Notes: a model not told the origin generated them from the sequence alone. 21,142 bases of DNA from CAZSWS01 sp964610765 (GCA_964610765.1 CAZSWS010000051.1:1-21142), one strand, 5' to 3'; shown: positions 1 to 8,134, counted from the first letter of the stretch. Numbers and translations are program-made.

Positions 1-143
1 CGACCGTCATCAATGGCTGGTTTAATACCCTTTTACCCTTATTAAATACCTACGGCATTCCAACCCCTATGTATTATATGGTTCTACCAATATATAATCC
101 CTACGGGATAAAGAAGTTTTTTATTATCGACTGTTCTAATGCG

Positions 144-170
144 ATCCCGCATCGGAGTGCGGGATGACGA
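144..170. repeat. REP-like palindromic repeat, copy 1
   Basis: This is a 27-bp unit repeated exactly at 194-220. Its first 22 bp form a perfect hairpin: arm ATCCCGCA, loop TCGGAG, arm TGCGGGAT; the tail GACGA follows. GC-rich palindromes with a GTCATCCCGC-type core (read on the minus strand) are typical of REP-like intergenic repeats. The copy is much richer in GC than the DNA around it. The family name is my inference. Confidence 0.65.
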
Positions 171-193
171 TTAGAGGAGTATTGGCGACAAAA

Positions 194-220
194 ATCCCGC
201 ATCGGAGTGCGGGATGACGA
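194..220. repeat. REP-like palindromic repeat, copy 2
   Basis: Identical to 144-170 over 27 bp and in the same orientation, separated from it by 23 bp of unrelated sequence. It has the same 8-bp stem and 6-nt loop. Two adjacent direct copies in a gap between genes suit a REP-type repeat array better than a regulatory operator. Confidence 0.65.
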
Positions 221-312
221 CGTATAGGGATTCCTTTCTACTTTAGAATTTACCCTTACCCTTCTCCCTCTCTTTCTCTTACTTACTACTTCCTACTTAC
301 TTACTTTCCTCC

Positions 313-320
313 TATCTTTG
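313..320 (+). promoter_or_regulatory. Candidate -7 promoter box (TATCTTTG)
   Basis: TATCTTTG matches the Bacteroidetes -7 consensus TAnnTTTG and ends 23 bp before the ATG at 344, which implies a leader of under 20 nt. No clear TTTG -33 box lies 19-21 bp upstream, where the DNA is pyrimidine-rich, so the call rests on the -7 box and its position. Confidence 0.4.
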
Positions 321-343
321 CAAAAAACACAGGAACGTTTACA

Positions 344-955
344 ATGAAAAAAATAGATATCCCGGCAGAAAAAGTATTTTTCACTGCTGATACACACTTT
401 GGACATGAATGGATTGTTGGATTTAATAACCGACCCTACTCCTCAATCGAAGATATGGATCAAGGACTTATTGATAACTGGAATGAAGTAGTTCCCAAGG
501 ATGGTTTAACTTTTGTACTGGGTGATATTGGTTTTACATCAGAAGAAAAAATTGTGGAGATATTTAATCAATTGCAAGGACATAAAATACTGATTAGAGG
601 AAATCACGATAAGAACTATAAAGAACAAACATTGCAAGCTATTTTCAGTGAAATACATGAGCTACTCTATGTACGAGTCACCGATGACAGAGCTGAAAAA
701 TTCAATTATATGGTGTTGTGCCACTATCCTATGCTAGATTGGATAAGTTCATTTAGAGGGGCATGGCAACTATTCGGGCATGTTCATACACGCGAAATAG
801 AAGCGTTCAATACGTTTAAATCAAATCAATTTGCTCATCAGTATGATGTAGGGGTTGATAACAACAACTATCACCCGGTGTCATTTTATCAAGTAAAAGA
901 AATTATTGAAGAACAAAGAAAGAGCAAGCTTTTCAAACACTCCAATTACTATTAG
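344..955 (+). CDS. Calcineurin-like metallophosphoesterase
   Basis: A 203-residue cytosolic protein with all the metal-binding motifs of the calcineurin-like phosphoesterase fold: TADTHFGH (D16, H18), VLGDIG (D61), RGNHDK (N87, H88), LCHYP (H127) and FGHVHT (H146, H148). These ligands hold a two-metal centre that hydrolyses phosphomono- or phosphodiesters. The early NRPYSSIEDMDQGLIDNWN stretch resembles a group of small bacterial phosphoesterases (AQ1575-like) of unknown substrate. The start is supported by an AGGAA site 8 nt upstream and by the promoter-like box at 313-320. It is the only plus-strand gene here and converges on the ExbD gene, with a shared terminator between them. The fold is certain; the substrate cannot be told from sequence. 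Confidence 0.9.
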   Translation: MKKIDIPAEKVFFTADTHFGHEWIVGFNNRPYSSIEDMDQGLIDNWNEVVPKDGLTFVLGDIGFTSEEKIVEIFNQLQGHKILIRGNHDKNYKEQTLQAIFSEIHELLYVRVTDDRAEKFNYMVLCHYPMLDWISSFRGAWQLFGHVHTREIEAFNTFKSNQFAHQYDVGVDNNNYHPVSFYQVKEIIEEQRKSKLFKHSNYY

Positions 956-960
956 AAACA

Positions 961-990
961 AAAAAGGAGCTTTCAATCAAGCTCCTTTTT
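961..990. terminator. Bidirectional hairpin terminator
   Basis: AAAAAGGAGCTT, a 6-nt loop (tcaatc) and AAGCTCCTTTTT form a perfect 12-bp stem including the A/T flanks. It lies 5 bp after the phosphoesterase stop and 21 bp after the ExbD stop on the other strand. It gives a U-run in either direction, so it can end both convergent transcripts. Confidence 0.85.
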
Positions 991-1011
991 AAAATATAAG
1001 AATGTATCTGT

Positions 1012-1422
1012 TTATTTATCTTTTTGGGTAAAGAGTATCATCTTCAACTTAAGCTTGTTTGCAATGTCAATCACATCGATTACATCTTGCAGATTGAGTG
1101 ATTTGTCTGCTTGCAAAAGCACATTGATATCTTCACCTTCATCGAGCGCAGAGAGGGCACTGGCTAATTCAGGTTCGACCTGGTCGAAAGTTATCTCTCT
1201 ATTTTCAATGTAATACCGTTTATCCTCCGTTATAACGAGGTTTATGTTTTTCCTAACTAAGACATCATTAGAAGTCTTGGAGCTGGGTAGCGAGACGCGT
1301 ATAGCTGCCGGTGTAATCATCGTAGAGATGATTAGGAAGAACAGCAGTAAGAAAAACATAATATCATTTAATGACGCTGTATATACCTCTGCTCCTCTTT
1401 CTCTTTTTCTTGTTATTTTCAT
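1012..1422 (-). CDS. exbD: ExbD/TolR-family biopolymer transport protein
   Basis: A 136-residue protein of usual ExbD length: short basic cytoplasmic N-terminus (KITRKRERG), one membrane helix at about residues 19-38, and a periplasmic domain. The helix carries the conserved protonatable aspartate, D20 in SLNDIMFFLLLFFLI, which is the proton-pathway residue of the ExbB/ExbD and TolQ/TolR motors. It follows the ExbB gene by 20 nt, so the two form a two-gene unit. No TonB or TolA partner follows; the next element is a terminator. Whether it works with TonB, a Tol-like system or another partner cannot be decided from the sequence. Confidence 0.92.
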   Translation of the reverse strand: MKITRKRERGAEVYTASLNDIMFFLLLFFLIISTMITPAAIRVSLPSSKTSNDVLVRKNINLVITEDKRYYIENREITFDQVEPELASALSALDEGEDINVLLQADKSLNLQDVIDVIDIANKLKLKMILFTQKDK

Positions 1423-1442
1423 ACTACGAGCATTCAGGTAAA

Positions 1443-2171
1443 TTAATCAAAATCTTCAGATGATTCAGGTGCAGGCTTCTCGCCTCTTTGATAAGCACGT
1501 ATAGCTTTCATTACTTGATTAGCATCTTTATCCATAGCTAAGATGATGCGATCAATCACCCCGTTCAACAAATAGTAGCCAGTATAGGCGATGATACCCA
1601 CAAAAAGACCAACTCCTGAGTTAATCATTTTTTGATATAAACCATCGGAGATGGTGGCAATTTCTAAATCGCCGGTTACTGAAATATTATAGAAGATGGT
1701 GATGACCCCGAAAATAGTACCCAAGAACCCTAACATAGGAGCAATAGCTGCTGTAATTCCTAAATAGTTCATTTGATATTCCATATCGGATATTTGCTGG
1801 CGAGCTTCTGTCTGCATAGCATCTTCAATGGTCTTTTCGTCATTATTCACTTCTTTCAGTCCGGCTGCAATAACACGGGCAGAGGGGAAAGGTCTGTTTT
1901 GAGAGAATTTGATCGCTTTATCAAACTTTTGCTCTTGTACTAATTCCCATACACGAGAAAACCAAACACTGTCTTTTGGGCGTAAACGATTCAACTGAAT
2001 CACCTTACTTATAATAACATATATGGATACCAAAGAAAGTAAAAACAAAGGGACCAATATCCAACCACCCTTCAACAATAAATCAAAATAACTTTCAGCT
2101 TGTGCTGGAGCAACTTCCGGTGCTTGTATTTCGGCCGATACAGCCTGAAGCAATACTGTTAATAAATTCAT
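1443..2171 (-). CDS. exbB: ExbB/TolQ/MotA-family proton channel protein
   Basis: A 242-residue inner-membrane protein of the MotA/TolQ/ExbB family. The first 15 or so residues (NLLTVLLQAVSA) look like a signal peptide or signal anchor. A membrane helix follows at about 33-55 (GGWILVPLFLLSLVSIYVI), then a cytoplasmic region, then the family core of two helices at about 137-162 (LGITAAIAPMLGFLGTIFGV) and 180-205. The APMLGFLGTIFGVI stretch is the signature of the family. ExbB pentamers enclose ExbD helices and use proton flow to drive envelope work. It is followed by its ExbD partner and lies just after the nuo terminator; a weak AAGG site sits 8 nt before the ATG. An acidic tail (ESSEDFD) ends the protein. 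Confidence 0.9.
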   Translation of the reverse strand: MNLLTVLLQAVSAEIQAPEVAPAQAESYFDLLLKGGWILVPLFLLSLVSIYVIISKVIQLNRLRPKDSVWFSRVWELVQEQKFDKAIKFSQNRPFPSARVIAAGLKEVNNDEKTIEDAMQTEARQQISDMEYQMNYLGITAAIAPMLGFLGTIFGVITIFYNISVTGDLEIATISDGLYQKMINSGVGLFVGIIAYTGYYLLNGVIDRIILAMDKDANQVMKAIRAYQRGEKPAPESSEDFD

Positions 2172-2200
2172 ACGATATACCTTATAAAATAATTAGTTAT

Positions 2201-2248
2201 AAAAAAAAGAATCGACGGACAAATTTAACAAATCTGTTCGTCGATTCT
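2201..2248 (-). terminator. Terminator of the nuo operon
   Basis: Read on the minus strand, AGAATCGACGAAC (2248-2236), a 15-nt loop and GTCCGTCGATTCT (2220-2208) form a 13-bp stem with one G-T pair, followed by a run of eight T (2208-2201). It begins 38 bp after the nuoN stop and ends about 30 bp before the exbB start, so it separates the nuo operon from the exbBD pair. Confidence 0.85.
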
Positions 2249-2286
2249 ATATAATAATGGCTTTTTAAATATTATTAGCCTTTTAT

Positions 2287-3714
2287 TTATTGTATTAATC
2301 CAAAGCCGGTTGTGTTCAAATATTCGTAGAAATAGCTAATTAGTCCGAAGAATAAAATACCTATCAAAGAAAGAACCAATGATATCTTCAGATATTTATC
2401 TGTTTTAAACGACTCTACCGGAGTAGATGTAGGTGTGATAAACATCGCTTTAACTACAAGCAAGTAATAGTAAAGTGATACAACTGTATTTAAAAGTGCG
2501 ATGAATACGACTATATACATTTCTTGTTGAAGTGCTGCCATGAAAACAAACAGCTTACTAAAGAATCCGGCCGTGAAAGGTATTCCGCCTAATGAGAAAA
2601 GGGCTATCATCATCACAATAGCTAGCTTCGGATTCGCTTTATACATACCATGGTATTCATCCATGCGAATACGGCCTGTTTTATTCTCAATAGCCGAAAT
2701 CACACCAAATACAGCAGCGTTAGAGAATAAGTAAACAAAGATATAGTAAAGCGTTGCAGCCATACCTTGAGGTGTTCCTGCAAAAACACTTAACATAATA
2801 TAACCAGCCTGAGAGATAGAAGAGAAGGCGAAGAATCGCTTCATGTTCTTCTGACGAATTGCAAACAGGTTACCAATCGTTATAGTAAGAATAATCAACG
2901 CCCAAATAATTTCTTTCCACACGATGGCTAATACGGGATATACAATATACAGTATCATCATAAGGGCAAAGACGGCCGCACCTTTTGATATAGTCGATAA
3001 GTAAAGCGTAACCGTAGTAGGTGCACCTTCGTAGGTGTCGGCTGCCCATAAGTGGAAAGGAACCAGTGATATTTTAAAGAATAAACCGGATGTCATCATA
3101 ATCAATGCCATGATAAATAAAGGCGTTGATTGAACAGCATGGGTTATATCTGTATAATAAAGCGAACCGGTAGCACCATAAAGAAAAGACAATCCAAAAA
3201 GGAAAATAGCAGAAGAGAATACGGCACTAAATATAAACTTCACACCACCTTCAGCCGAGTGTCTTCTGTTCTTATCAAAAGCAACTAGAGCTGCAATAGG
3301 CAATGAGGCCGTTTCAAGTCCGATAAAGAAAGAAAGGAAATGTCCGGATGATATCATGAAATACATCCCGAAAAGCGTTAACAACGTTAGTGCAAAAAAC
3401 TCACCACGCTTAGCGATTGATTCGGGACGTGAAAGCCATTCATTGGCTTGCAATAATATCAAGAATACCCCTATATTTAATATACATTTAATTGCATGCT
3501 GTGCAGGACCTGTGATATACATTCCGGCAAAAGAAGTACCTGTTTCGTTGAAGAAGAAACAAACTACCGTATGAGCCAAAAATAAAGTACAGGCTATAGG
3601 GAAATAGTATTTTTTCGCTTTGTCTGAAGCAAACAAATCATAAGTAAGTAGAATCACGAACAGTACGATGAGTGAAAGTTCAGGCTTCAATAACAAATAA
3701 TTACTTAAATCCAT
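2287..3714 (-). CDS. nuoN: NADH-quinone oxidoreductase subunit N
   Basis: A 475-residue, many-helix membrane subunit of complex I, one of three antiporter-like proton-pumping subunits. Key charged residues of the pumping path are in place: E134 in FFIGLETASLP (TM5), K159 in EGGVKF, K214 in LFFKISLVPFHLW (TM7) and K244 in STISKGAA (TM8). The motif KISLVPFHLWAADTYEGAPT is diagnostic of NuoN against its relatives NuoL and NuoM. It is the last gene of the operon, 49 nt after nuoM, followed by a strong terminator. Length is close to the usual 480-485. Confidence 0.96.
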   Translation of the reverse strand: MDLSNYLLLKPELSLIVLFVILLTYDLFASDKAKKYYFPIACTLFLAHTVVCFFFNETGTSFAGMYITGPAQHAIKCILNIGVFLILLQANEWLSRPESIAKRGEFFALTLLTLFGMYFMISSGHFLSFFIGLETASLPIAALVAFDKNRRHSAEGGVKFIFSAVFSSAIFLFGLSFLYGATGSLYYTDITHAVQSTPLFIMALIMMTSGLFFKISLVPFHLWAADTYEGAPTTVTLYLSTISKGAAVFALMMILYIVYPVLAIVWKEIIWALIILTITIGNLFAIRQKNMKRFFAFSSISQAGYIMLSVFAGTPQGMAATLYYIFVYLFSNAAVFGVISAIENKTGRIRMDEYHGMYKANPKLAIVMMIALFSLGGIPFTAGFFSKLFVFMAALQQEMYIVVFIALLNTVVSLYYYLLVVKAMFITPTSTPVESFKTDKYLKISLVLSLIGILFFGLISYFYEYLNTTGFGLIQ

Positions 3715-3763
3715 TTTATCTTTTCAATTACAATGTTTACGACTTTAATTAATCTTCTCCTTC

Positions 3764-5245
3764 TTATTGGACATAGGTAAATGCAGATCCGATAAGATCG
3801 GACATCCATCCGGGGAATAGTCCCATTCCTGCAATACAAGCTATCAAAATAACGACTGCTAGTCTTTCATACCATACGGCATCTGTCAACACAGCATGGT
3901 CTTTATTGATAATTTTCCCTTGAAGTATTTTTCCAACAACCTGTAAGATATACACCGCTGTCACTACAATAGAAGCGACGGCTATTATTGTAAATACACG
4001 GTAGAACATGGATTGCTCTTGGAATGCCCCGAAGAAGATAACCATCTCAGCAGCAAAACCACTCAATCCGGGTAAGCCTAATGAGGCAAGCCCTGCTATT
4101 ACATAAGAAACAGATAAGAAAGGCATCACTTTCATGAGTCCACCCATCTCGCGAATATCACGTGTATGCGTTCGACCATATATCATTCCAATCAATGCAA
4201 AGAATAGGGCAGTCATCAAACCGTGAGAAATCATTTGCATAACCGCACCGGTCATCGTAGCATGGTTGGCTACAAGTATGGCAAACAACACCAGGTTACA
4301 GTGACTAACCGACGAATAAGCATTGATATATTTTAAATCTTTCTGAGCTATGGCACCAAAAGCACCATACAGCACACTAATACCTGTAAGTATGATAAAT
4401 ATCCAGGATAGTTCGGCAGCAGCATCAGGCAACAAGCGCATAGCTACGCGGAAACAACCATATCCTCCTAATTTCATCAATACACCGGCATGGAGCATTG
4501 AAACAGCAGTTGGAGCAGCAGCGTGACCATCAGGTGACCAAGTATGGAAGGGGAACAAAGCACCCAGAACTCCAAAACCTAAGAACACGATGGGGAAAGC
4601 CCATTGCTGTACCGACATAGATACAGGATGATCTTTTGCAATCTCCATGATATTAAAGGTAAAGTCGGCACCCGTAGTTGATGTTGCATAGAATATAGCT
4701 AAAACACCTAATATCAAGAAAGCGGACCCTCCCATTAACATAAGAGTAAGCTTCATCGCTGAATATTCCTTTCTTCCGGTTCCCCATATACCAATCAAGA
4801 AGTACATAGGAATAAGGGCTATCTCATAGAAGAAAATCATCGTAAACATATCTAATGAGATAAAGAACCCATACACCCCTATTGACAAGAGTGTCAACCA
4901 CATGAAAAAGTCTTTAGTCATGGGCTTCACATCCCAGGAAGTAAAGGTTCCGGTAAACACAATAATTGCCGTTAGAAGTATCATTAAAACAGATACTCCA
5001 TCTACCCCAATAGCATAATGTATATTCAATGATTGATACCAAACAGCATCAAAAGCAAAAAGCATATCGGCGGTATTACCTGCATTACGCTCTAAGAAGA
5101 ACAGAGCAAGTAGGACGAGTGACAGTATCAGGTTGATTGTTGAGCCTACAATGGCTACAGAACGCACCTGCTTTACATCTTTACAAGGGATGAAAGCAAG
5201 TAACATTAATACCGGAACTAATACAAATAATGAAAGAATATTCAT
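3764..5245 (-). CDS. nuoM: NADH-quinone oxidoreductase subunit M
   Basis: A 493-residue antiporter-like membrane subunit of complex I. The TM5 glutamate is present as E141 in FFYEIALIPMYFLIG, and the TM8 lysine as K258 in GVLMKLGGYG. The family motif PFHTWSPDGHAAAPTAVSM follows TM7. The TM7 lysine that normally precedes this motif (K234 in E. coli NuoM, in an AVK context) is not there: the stretch reads GFGVLGALFPFHTW, with leucine at 227. The gene lies 25 nt after nuoL and 49 nt before nuoN. Assignment is firm; what the missing lysine means for proton pumping is discussed as a finding. Confidence 0.96.
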   Translation of the reverse strand: MNILSLFVLVPVLMLLAFIPCKDVKQVRSVAIVGSTINLILSLVLLALFFLERNAGNTADMLFAFDAVWYQSLNIHYAIGVDGVSVLMILLTAIIVFTGTFTSWDVKPMTKDFFMWLTLLSIGVYGFFISLDMFTMIFFYEIALIPMYFLIGIWGTGRKEYSAMKLTLMLMGGSAFLILGVLAIFYATSTTGADFTFNIMEIAKDHPVSMSVQQWAFPIVFLGFGVLGALFPFHTWSPDGHAAAPTAVSMLHAGVLMKLGGYGCFRVAMRLLPDAAAELSWIFIILTGISVLYGAFGAIAQKDLKYINAYSSVSHCNLVLFAILVANHATMTGAVMQMISHGLMTALFFALIGMIYGRTHTRDIREMGGLMKVMPFLSVSYVIAGLASLGLPGLSGFAAEMVIFFGAFQEQSMFYRVFTIIAVASIVVTAVYILQVVGKILQGKIINKDHAVLTDAVWYERLAVVILIACIAGMGLFPGWMSDLIGSAFTYVQ

Positions 5246-5270
5246 TGTTATATCTTTTACTTATAGTTAA

Positions 5271-7211
5271 TTACATAAAAAAATGACCTGTACCGAATGC
5301 AAAAGCAAAGGCTAGCAACAATACAATTACTCCTATTAAATAGACCAATGCATATTGCTGTAATCTTCCGGACTGCAACCCTTTTATCGCTTCAGAAGCA
5401 CTGTTGGTAACAGATGCTAAAGCATCCATAAAGCCATCAATAAAGCGACGGTCAAACCAGGCAATAGGTGCAGAGATTCTTTTAAAGATTACACTCTTAG
5501 TCACAAACATCCACATTTCGTCAAAATAGAATTTATGGTATGCTAAAGTATAGAGTCCCTTGATACTTGCAGTAATGCGATTGGGTAGCTCGTTCTTTTT
5601 CCTATACATTACGAAAGCAATGGATATACCAATTAAGGCAATCACTGTACTTAATGAAGCGATGAGCATATCTATATGAGCTTCGAAGGGCTTTCCATCC
5701 GCTGTTACCAGCTCTGAGAATGGAACCAATCCGGCCAGTGCCGCAAACACAGCTAATATAATCAATGGTATAGACATGGTCGCTTCTGCGTCATGAGGCT
5801 TATGTGCATACGGTCTGTCTTCGTAGTGGAATATACGGAAGTAGAGTCTAAACATGTAGAAGGCAGTCAAACCGGCAGCTACATACAGAAAAGCAAATAT
5901 TATTTTGTCCTGATAGAATGCAGCAGTAAGGATTTCATCTTTAGAGAAGAAACCGGAGAAGGGGAATATACCTGAAATAGCCAAACAAGCGATTAAAAAC
6001 GTCCAGTTTGCTATTGGCATATATTTGCGTAGTCCACCCATATCGTCCATTTCGTTACTATGCACTGCATGAATAATTGCACCGGCAGCTAAGAACAGAA
6101 GTGCCTTAAAGAAAGCATGTGTAAATAAATGGAACATAGAAGCCATATAACCCAAACCATCGTGTCCTTCAAATCCGGATACGCCTAAGGCAGTAATCAT
6201 ATAGGCAATTTGAGATATGGTTGAAAATGCCAATACACGTTTAATATCCGTTTGAGTACATGCTACAATTGCAGCAAAAATAGCTGTTATCCCACCAACA
6301 TAAGCGATGATGGTTAAAACTTCAGGGGTTTGCAACACGTAGACAGGGAAAAGGCGGGCTACCAAGAATACACCGGCAACTACCATCGTTGCAGCATGAA
6401 TCAAGGCCGATGCAGGTGTTGGACCTTCCATCGCATCAGGTAACCAAATATGGAAAGGCATCATAGCCGATTTTCCTACACCTCCCATGAATATAAGCAG
6501 CATAGCCCATGACAAGGCAGATATACCTAAGAAAGATACACCTGTTATTGTACTGAAGATAGGTGTTCCTACTTCTGTTAATGTGCCAAAATCGAATGTT
6601 TTTGTAAAGTAAGAAAGCAGTAAAATACCTATAAGGAAGAAAAAGTCAGCAAAACGCGTTACAATAAACGCTTTCTTCGAGGCAGCTACTGCAGAAGGTT
6701 TCGTATAATAGAAACTAATCAATAGGTAAGATGAGACACCTACTAGCTCCCAGAAAATATACATTTGGAAAATATTGGTTGCCACAACCAACCCTAACAT
6801 AGCAAAGCTAAATAAAGATAAGAAAGCATAGTAGCGTTGGAAGCCTTTCTCGCCTTTCATATAGCCCAAGCTATATATGTGTACCATTAAAGAAACAGTT
6901 GTGATAACAACCAACATCATCACAGATATCGGGTCTAGGTACATGCCTATATCAACATGCAGAAACTCTGTGAATCGTAGCCATTCGTAATTAAATACTT
7001 CAATTGCTTTATATGCACCATCAGCGGCTTTACCGGATACAAAAAAGTATTGATAAGCTGTCAAATAAGACAATGCCGTAACGATAGCTAATGATACTGT
7101 ACCCAATACACCTGCCACTGCGGGCTTCATATATTTACCGAACAATCCAATCAAAACAAAAAAGATTGCCGGGAGCACAAGTATGAATATTGAAAGATCA
7201 AATGTGTACAT
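5271..7211 (-). CDS. nuoL: NADH-quinone oxidoreductase subunit L
   Basis: A 646-residue membrane subunit, the farthest proton-pumping subunit of complex I from the peripheral arm. E155 in FWELVGVSSYLLI and K247 in MGGVGKSAMMPFHIWLPDAM are the TM5 glutamate and TM7 lysine of the pumping path; the TPASALIHAATMV stretch is the TM8 region. The last ~100 residues (including KFYFDEMWMFVTKSVIFKR) fit the amphipathic lateral helix and final membrane helix special to NuoL. Length is a little over the E. coli protein (613). The gene lies 25 nt after nuoK and 25 nt before nuoM. Confidence 0.96.
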   Translation of the reverse strand: MYTFDLSIFILVLPAIFFVLIGLFGKYMKPAVAGVLGTVSLAIVTALSYLTAYQYFFVSGKAADGAYKAIEVFNYEWLRFTEFLHVDIGMYLDPISVMMLVVITTVSLMVHIYSLGYMKGEKGFQRYYAFLSLFSFAMLGLVVATNIFQMYIFWELVGVSSYLLISFYYTKPSAVAASKKAFIVTRFADFFFLIGILLLSYFTKTFDFGTLTEVGTPIFSTITGVSFLGISALSWAMLLIFMGGVGKSAMMPFHIWLPDAMEGPTPASALIHAATMVVAGVFLVARLFPVYVLQTPEVLTIIAYVGGITAIFAAIVACTQTDIKRVLAFSTISQIAYMITALGVSGFEGHDGLGYMASMFHLFTHAFFKALLFLAAGAIIHAVHSNEMDDMGGLRKYMPIANWTFLIACLAISGIFPFSGFFSKDEILTAAFYQDKIIFAFLYVAAGLTAFYMFRLYFRIFHYEDRPYAHKPHDAEATMSIPLIILAVFAALAGLVPFSELVTADGKPFEAHIDMLIASLSTVIALIGISIAFVMYRKKNELPNRITASIKGLYTLAYHKFYFDEMWMFVTKSVIFKRISAPIAWFDRRFIDGFMDALASVTNSASEAIKGLQSGRLQQYALVYLIGVIVLLLAFAFAFGTGHFFM

Positions 7212-7236
7212 ATCTATTGATTATTTCCTTAATATA

Positions 7237-7596
7237 TTAGTGTTTCATTTCAGTTATATTCTCATCAACATATACACTCTTGAAGTTGCGATATATATTG
7301 ATTATAATAGCAATGGCTACAGCCGTTTCGGCAGCAGCTATACCGATTGAGAATAACGCAAAGAAATGCCCTTCCAGTTGACCTGGATATAAATAACGGT
7401 TAAAGACAGCAAAGTTTATATCAGCTGCATTCAGCATCAACTCTAAAGATATCAATACCATTATCATATTTTTCCGAGAAAGGAACCCATAAACGCCGGC
7501 GAAAAACATAACTACACTGATGAAAATATACATCAGCATAGGTACTTGTTCACCTGACAAAAAACTATTGATAGAACTTACTACAAATTCCTCCAT
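7237..7596 (-). CDS. nuoK: NADH-quinone oxidoreductase subunit K
   Basis: A small three-helix membrane subunit that links the quinone site to the pumping subunits. The two key glutamates are present: one in VLISLELMLNAA and one in IAAAETAVAIAI (residues 52 and 90 from the first ATG; E36 and E72 in E. coli). The C-terminal DENITEMKH resembles the usual family ending. From the ATG at 7596 it has 119 residues, longer than the usual 100 or so. An internal ATG at 7539 gives exactly 100 residues and is preceded by AGGTGA (7555-7550) at 10 nt. The first ATG lies only 3 nt after the nuoJ stop, which favours coupled translation, so the start is open. Confidence 0.93.
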   Translation of the reverse strand: MEEFVVSSINSFLSGEQVPMLMYIFISVVMFFAGVYGFLSRKNMIMVLISLELMLNAADINFAVFNRYLYPGQLEGHFFALFSIGIAAAETAVAIAIIINIYRNFKSVYVDENITEMKH

Positions 7597-7599
7597 GAC

Positions 7600-8112
7600 T
7601 TATTCTTTTGTTTCTTTTTTAGCAATCATTATACCACCTATGATACACGCAAGGAGCAATATACTAATAAGCTCAAAGGGTAATACATATTGAAATTTAT
7701 CTGTCCCCATCAAGGTTTCACCCACATGTTTCATGTCAATCTCACCTTGAGTAACATAATCATAAGCTCGCTTCACATTATAGAAAATAATATGAGCACA
7801 CAGTCCCAAGCCTGTAAACGCAGCTAATGCGGCGGCTACAATTCTTGAGGGTTTTTCATATTTAACTGACTGACCGGGCTGGTTAGTTAGCAAAATGGAG
7901 AATATAAATAGAATCATTATACCTCCTGCGTAGACAGCTATTTGAACCATTGCAAGAAAGTGATACTCTAATAGTAAATACAATCCTGCTGTAGCAACTA
8001 ACACAAATAGTAGAAATAATGCAGAGCGAATTATTCTCCGAGATGTCACAGCCAACACAGAAAAAACTATAATGATAAACGCTAGTGCGTAAAAAATCAG
8101 TTGTTCTATCAT
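7600..8112 (-). CDS. nuoJ: NADH-quinone oxidoreductase subunit J
   Basis: A 170-residue membrane subunit with about five hydrophobic helices. The stretch AMVQIAVYAGGIMILFIFSILL is the highly conserved TM3 of the family, the helix whose pi-bulge moves during turnover in known complex I structures. The C-terminus ends in a further helix (ELISILLLACIIGGIMIA) and a charged tail. It sits 22 nt after nuoI and 3 nt before nuoK, the standard order. Length is near that of E. coli NuoJ (184). Confidence 0.95.
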   Translation of the reverse strand: MIEQLIFYALAFIIIVFSVLAVTSRRIIRSALFLLFVLVATAGLYLLLEYHFLAMVQIAVYAGGIMILFIFSILLTNQPGQSVKYEKPSRIVAAALAAFTGLGLCAHIIFYNVKRAYDYVTQGEIDMKHVGETLMGTDKFQYVLPFELISILLLACIIGGIMIAKKETKE

Positions 8113-8134
8113 GATCTATATACTATTTCTACTG

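Larger units (their letters stand above)
1..343. other. Non-coding region upstream of the phosphoesterase
   Basis: No credible gene is visible on either strand. The stretch holds two copies of a palindromic repeat (144-170 and 194-220), then a strongly pyrimidine-rich tract (about 225-312) made of CTTAC, TACTT and TTCCT-like units, then a promoter-like box just before the phosphoesterase gene. The longest open frame of note (69-167, 32 codons) runs into the first repeat and looks accidental. The gene that would lie to the left is outside the window. Confidence 0.6.

Noticed and set aside
69..167. A 32-codon open frame on the plus strand
   Set aside because: No ribosome-binding site, ends within the palindromic repeat, no family character.
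144..220. Two direct 27-bp repeats with a 23-bp spacer as a minimal CRISPR array
   Set aside because: Only two copies, the unit is one long palindrome, the spacer is short, and no cas gene is near. A REP-like repeat fits better.
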